From: UBA3775 sp964584255
Lineage (GTDB): Bacteria; Bacillota; Clostridia; Lachnospirales; Lachnospiraceae
Direction: 5' to 3'
Assembly (NCBI GenBank): GCA_964584255.1
Contig: CAZOZM010000016.1
Span: forward strand, 1 to 42,657
Length of the DNA stretch: 42,657 bases
In this document: piece by piece, positions 38,755-42,657 of the stretch
How positions within the stretch are numbered: the first letter of the stretch is position 1
Layout: each line of letters starts with the position of its first letter
Made by a program: the position numbers and the translations under genes
The notes under the pieces: generated by a model
What the model saw: the letters and a program-made list of their open reading frames with translations, nothing else
What the model was told of the DNA's origin: nothing
Databases searched by the model: none

Positions 38755-39210
38755 CTATTTATCTTCGTTTTCTTCTTTAGAAAGAGATTTTTCAATCTCA
38801 TGGAAGTATTTATTGTAGTATTTTAAGAAATACTCTTTCTTTTCTTCAGCTACTCTTAATTCATCCTGCTTCTTTCTAATTTCAGCATCCAGCATATCGA
38901 TTGCCCTTTCCTTTGTGAAAGGAAGGAATGTATCGTCTACCTTAATGATTTTTGCCTTTTCATTATCATTGTTTGTGATAAGTTTCTTTCTGATTTCAAA
39001 TGAAGAATAATTATTTTCTACATACATCACTTCAATCGCCGGTAACTTCTCATTGAATGGCAGTATCTGCGTGATTACACCTGTGTATAATTTAGGAGTA
39101 GAATATTCTTCAACCAGTAATTGAACTGAATCTCCAACTCTCACTTCCTGCTTTAAAAGCACTTTTTCATCAAATTCTAATATCATTCCATTTACTTCTA
39201 CCTGTTTCAT
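38755..39210 (-). CDS. hypothetical protein with beta-barrel and coiled coil
   Basis: A 151-residue protein. Residues 1-60 are beta-rich (EVNGMILEFDEKVLLKQEVR; DSVQLLVEEYSTPKLYTGVI) and residues ~110-150 helical (AIDMLDAEIRKKQDELRVAE). AGGAGG upstream. Unknown function; conserved order with neighbours suggests a replication-module accessory. Confidence 0.65.
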   Translation of the reverse strand: MKQVEVNGMILEFDEKVLLKQEVRVGDSVQLLVEEYSTPKLYTGVITQILPFNEKLPAIEVMYVENNYSSFEIRKKLITNNDNEKAKIIKVDDTFLPFTKERAIDMLDAEIRKKQDELRVAEEKKEYFLKYYNKYFHEIEKSLSKEENEDK

Positions 39211-39227
39211 GTGTTTGTTTCCTCCTA

Positions 39228-39416
39228 TTATTTAAAATCTGTTACTGTGAAACTGTACGTTTCATCCTTTGTTTCTACCATCCGTATCTTGATATCCCTG
39301 TTGCCCTCGCTATCTCGCTGAGAATCATGTTCGTTTCCTGACAGGAACAATGCACATCTCATTAAGGCAGCAGATTCAGTAAGACAGGATAGGTTTTTTA
39401 CTTTAACTTTTCCCAT
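39228..39416 (-). CDS. small hypothetical protein
   Basis: A 62-residue protein starting MGKVKVKNLSCLTESAALMR, with AAAGGAAC upstream. Contains CALFLSGNEHDSQRDSEGNR and a beta end (TYSFTVTDF). No family recognised. Confidence 0.6.
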   Translation of the reverse strand: MGKVKVKNLSCLTESAALMRCALFLSGNEHDSQRDSEGNRDIKIRMVETKDETYSFTVTDFK

Positions 39417-39434
39417 TAACCGCTTTGTTCCTTT

Positions 39435-39995
39435 CTATAATTCATTTCCCCATGCATCCCATCCAGGATGATGTTGTCTTGCAAATAGTTCTAGTTTTTC
39501 TGCTGAAGGGAACATGCTTTCAAGCATTTCATAGGCACATTCTGGCTTTTGTGAATGCTTTCTTGAGTTCTCCCTCATAACGGTAGAATAGAATCCTCTC
39601 TTATCCTTAACCGGCATTAATATATGCCCTTTTTTGTAAAACCACAGCAGATACTCATGTGAGAATCTAAGAGTGTAAGCTGGCGATGGTCCGTTGCCTT
39701 TATCCCATATCATTCTTATATGTAACTGATATCCGAGTTCTTTCATAAACGCTTCTGTCTCTGGAAGGTATTTTTCGATAGTCCACATGAAAACATTGTG
39801 ATTTTCATTCATCAAATTTTCTGCTACATATTTATGAATATCAGCTATTTCTTTAATATCCATTGTTTGATAAGGAACGCTCATGCCGGATGAATTTGGC
39901 CTTGCTTTCTTCTTATTTCCTCTGCCCTGTATCCAAGGAGGATCGGTATATAAGATGTCATACTTCTTCGAAGTATTGTAAATATCTACCTTCAT
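39435..39995 (-). CDS. MT-A70 family adenine methyltransferase
   Basis: A 186-residue protein; start 39995 (GGAGGG upstream), adjacent to the helicase stop. Catalytic DPPW occurs in YDILYTDPPWIQGRGNKK; then NVFMWTIEKYLPETEAFMKE and IRMIWDKGNGPSPAYTLRFS HEYLLWF, both typical of MT-A70. It should methylate adenine in DNA or RNA. Short relative to some phage homologues, but motifs are complete. Confidence 0.9.
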   Translation of the reverse strand: MKVDIYNTSKKYDILYTDPPWIQGRGNKKKARPNSSGMSVPYQTMDIKEIADIHKYVAENLMNENHNVFMWTIEKYLPETEAFMKELGYQLHIRMIWDKGNGPSPAYTLRFSHEYLLWFYKKGHILMPVKDKRGFYSTVMRENSRKHSQKPECAYEMLESMFPSAEKLELFARQHHPGWDAWGNEL

Positions 39996-41354
39996 TAGAA
40001 AAATTCCCTCCATGTATCTACGATTGTCTTTGCCAGGTCCTCTTTCTTGGCCAGTGATTTAAGTATCTGCTCATCTATGGTCCCCTTGATCATCAAGTGG
40101 ATGTAGTGGCAGTTGTTCTTCTGGCCGATTCTGTGAATCCGGGCAAGGCTCTGTGAGTATGCTGCGTAGTTGTAGTTCACGCTGTAGTACACACACGTGT
40201 CAGCTGCTGTCAGCGTGATACCAAGTCCGGCGGTGTCAATCTGTGCAAGGAATATCTTTGTATCAGGGTTCTCCTGAAAGTCCTTTACGATAGGTCCTCT
40301 GTCCTCCAGCTTGATATCTCCGTATATCATTCCGTAGTCGAGCTTTTTCTTCTTTATCAGCTTTTCGATAAGGTCAAGCTCCGCCCGGAACCTTGCGAAC
40401 ACCACCAGTTTCTTGCCGGTTTCGATTACATAATCGTCTATAATATCTTCCAGTGCGTTAATCTTCGCATCGGATATGAATTCCGGCTTGATGTTTTCGT
40501 CTTTGATAAGGAATCCACCGGTTAACTGCTGCAGTCTTAACATCTTGGTCAGTACCGTTGTGGCGGTAACTTGTCCGCCGCTTTCCAGCTCTGCGATGCT
40601 GTTCTTCTTCAGCTGGTCATACAGTTTCTTTTCCTTATCAGTGAATTCCAGCATTCGGTTTTCAAAGGTCTGCTCCGGTAAGTCCAGGCATTCTTCCTTT
40701 GTTACCCGGTATGCAATGGAATGTTCCCTTTTTATCAGTTCTTCTTTATTCTTAAAGCCGACAACCTGGTACTTATTAAAACCGCCCATGATACAGTATT
40801 TATTCCGGAATGCGTAATAGTTAGGACCGAACACATTCTTATCTAAGAATCGATACTGTGAAAATAAATCAAGACAGTTGTTTTGCACCGGTGTTCCTGA
40901 TAAAATGAGTTTGTACTTAGCAAAGTCACCGAATTCGTGCATGGCCTTGGATTGTGTTGCATCGTGAGATTTAATTCTCTGACTCTCGTCTGCTATGATT
41001 AGATCAGGATGCCAGTCCTGAATCTTATCTTTTATTCCATCTCGCCATGTGGATTCATAGTTTATGACTGCTACTAAAAGTACATCGCGGAAAGGGAATC
41101 GTTCTAACTCGTCAAGGAGAGCGATTCTCTTTTGTTTTGTTCCTAAGAGAACATTGACTCGGTATTTGAATGCTGCGTATTTCTCGATGTCACTTGGCCA
41201 TACGCTGCACACCGATGTTGGTGCTACTACCAGGACTCTCTTAACAAGTCCTTTCTGGAACAAGGCACCCATTGTTGCGATTGCGGTTAGTGTTTTACCG
41301 ACCACAGCCCATTTCAAATAAGAAACCGAATCCTTTATTTGTTAGTGCTGTCAT
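39995..41354 (-). pseudogene. SNF2-type DNA helicase, frameshifted in the Walker A motif
   Basis: The gene seems to start at 41354 (AGGAG upstream) with MTALTNKGFGFLFEMGCG, expected to continue KTLTAIATMG. A 4-base insertion (GGTCGGT in place of GGT before AAA ACA) shifts the frame, giving a stop at 41295. The remaining frame is intact: ADESQRIKSHDATQSK (motif II), LILSGTP (III), and DTAGLGITLTAADTCVYYSV with HRIGQK (V/VI). The ~20 residues usually preceding motif I are also missing. Translation from a TTG near 41317 would lack a proper Walker A. Confidence 0.8.
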
Positions 41355-41454
41355 TAGGCATCATCTCCTTTCTTTTTTTAATTCATCTATCATTACATCT
41401 CATTCTGCTTTTCCCTTATCGGTAGCATTTGGGTTGTAATCCGTATGTATGCCA

Positions 41455-42657
41455 CTATGCTTTTCTGAGCACATCTGCGATACCCTCCATTACATATAAG
41501 ACACATGGCAGTGCGACTCCGTTGCCCCACATCTTATATTCTGCTGAGTCACTATCTGGATCCATAAGCCATTTCTTGATTTGTTTATCCGTCTTTGGCT
41601 TGGATGCTCCTGTGACGATTTTTCTATGTGTTTCAAAAACATTTCTCCAGAAGTTCATCATTTCTTCTGTTATATCTTCTTCTTTGGTGCCGAGGTCTGC
41701 TGTCCACCAATCTGGAAATCCTTGCAGTCTTGCACACTCTAATGGTGTTAATCTGCGGACGATGTAGTTATTTGCTACGAGCATATCATTCTGTGCATCC
41801 TGTCCTGTGTAACTACCCGGATGGCTGTTTGCCATTAATGGCCCGGTTACTTCTTGGTATGAACTTATTTCTTCTACAATGAATTTATTTTCCCCAAGCC
41901 GTTGATTTTGTGGCCATTTGTAATCCGATGCATTTAATGAACCGATAACATCCTGATAACATACGCTGTGTCGATCCGTTGCATTAAGAGTGAAGTTTAC
42001 TTCTTCATTAATTCCACTTCCCTGAGGTCCGTTCTCATCGGAACGTCCTATCATATTGCCTTGGAGTGAGTAGCATACAGCCTGTGGTCCTTTGTAATCT
42101 CTTGCAGCAAGTGTATTTCCCTGTTCTTCCCACACATATGTATTTGCCATCTTGGTATCATCTATTGAATAAGCCACACCATGATGCGTTTCTGCCATTA
42201 AGGTGTACATTGGATCGTCCGGTTCTGCGATTCCATTTCCATTTTCACTTCCATTGCTGATTGCTTGGTCTTGGATAGGTATTGGTTGAAATAATGTCTG
42301 TACATTATGCGTACTTAGCGTTGCTGATTGGTTTGTCTGAATAAGAGCACCTTTGCCGCCACCTTCGCATCCACATCGGATCTGCATTGTCATGGGTACC
42401 TGGATTGGTGTTGATTCAAATACGACAGGAAGATTATCCCCACCATTAGGGCATTTTAATGTACTTGCCTTGTTTCCTGAATCTGTTTGATTATACCTAT
42501 CAAATCCTATTGCATCCCTGCCTGTCTCATTAGTGCTTGTCGTAAGACTTCCGGAAGCTGTTTGCCACGCTTCTCTGCTCTGCGCAAAATGCCAAGACAA
42601 GCCTTCTCGCTTAAATAGTATTTCTCCGGCGCTTGTGCCACTAAAATCTGCGACAAG
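41455..42657 (-). pseudogene. DNA C5-cytosine methyltransferase, frameshifted and cut by window edge
   Basis: The C-terminal portion (41455 to about 42520) contains YIVRRLTPLECARLQGFPDW W and a final KMWGNGVALPCVLYVMEGI, the late motifs of C5 methyltransferases, plus a long repetitive middle (ARDYKGPQ, NASDYKWPQ). At the right edge the typical upstream peptide (PEKYYLSEKACLGILRRAEK RG) is in a different frame, ending at a stop at 42507. A -1 shift or one-base indel near 42510-42570 would join them. Motifs I, IV and VI lie beyond the window. Confidence 0.75.

Noticed and set aside
41355..41454. Possible small genes between the C5 methyltransferase and helicase
   Set aside because: Only about 10-20 codon ORFs (for example MIDELKKERR) occur; more likely leader or remnant sequence.
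1..42657. CRISPR array, tRNA genes, integrase, diversity-generating retroelement
   Set aside because: I looked for regularly spaced repeats, tRNA-like cloverleafs, recombinase motifs and a reverse transcriptase, and saw none.

Overview
The window is a contiguous piece of a tailed-phage or prophage genome from a low-to-moderate GC Firmicute. Protein style and strong AAGGAGG ribosome binding sites suggest a Clostridia/Lachnospiraceae-type host; this host call is inference. Every gene I accept lies on the minus strand, so transcription runs from the right edge (replication and modification) to the left edge (baseplate and fibres). No integrase, repressor or endolysin is visible, so lifestyle cannot be settled here.

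Right to left. (1) 42657-33519, DNA metabolism: a frameshifted C5 cytosine methyltransferase, a frameshifted SNF2-type helicase, an MT-A70 adenine methyltransferase, several conserved phage proteins of unknown function, a DUF4406-like protein and a large primase/helicase. (2) 33521-33188, a 330-bp non-coding block with at least six copies of GGTGCCACCTA around an AT-rich core; I read it as the replication origin. (3) 33187-26725: HD hydrolase, Myb-like DNA-binding protein, VRR-NUC nuclease, zinc-ribbon protein, ParB-methyltransferase fusion, sigma-like DUF1492 regulator and a further N6/N4 methyltransferase. (4) 26697-21682, accessory cassettes: two DUF551 proteins, a lipoprotein, three tiny membrane proteins, unknowns and a hicAB toxin-antitoxin pair. 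(5) 21640-21515, a candidate late promoter with three 10-bp tandem repeats, followed at once by an intrinsic terminator. (6) 21490-12613, a lambda-order head module: minor tail Z, TerS (Nu1), TerL (A), W-like, portal (B), protease with nested scaffold (C/Nu3), decoration (D), capsid (E), FI and FII positions. (7) 12603-311, a contractile P2/Mu-like tail: terminator, sheath, tube, frameshifted chaperone pair, tape measure, LysM hub protein, gpD, gpV spike, gp25, gpJ, gpI and fibres. (8) A small membrane protein at 44-181.

The particle is therefore predicted to be a myovirus with a lambda-type capsid and terminase joined to a P2-type contractile tail. The DUF1492 protein is the best candidate for switching on the late operon through the tandem repeats at 21611-21640. 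Three methyltransferases with visible catalytic motifs plus one disrupted C5 enzyme, and no recognisable cognate restriction enzyme, suggest self-protection from host restriction.

The most unusual structures are: the 16-bp perfect inverted repeat bracketing hicA, which places an anti-Shine-Dalgarno sequence in its own mRNA; the iteron/AT-rich origin; the late promoter-terminator unit; and three places where the reading frame breaks (helicase Walker A, C5 methyltransferase, C8 tract at 30528-30535). Those three breaks could be real decay, recoding or sequencing errors.
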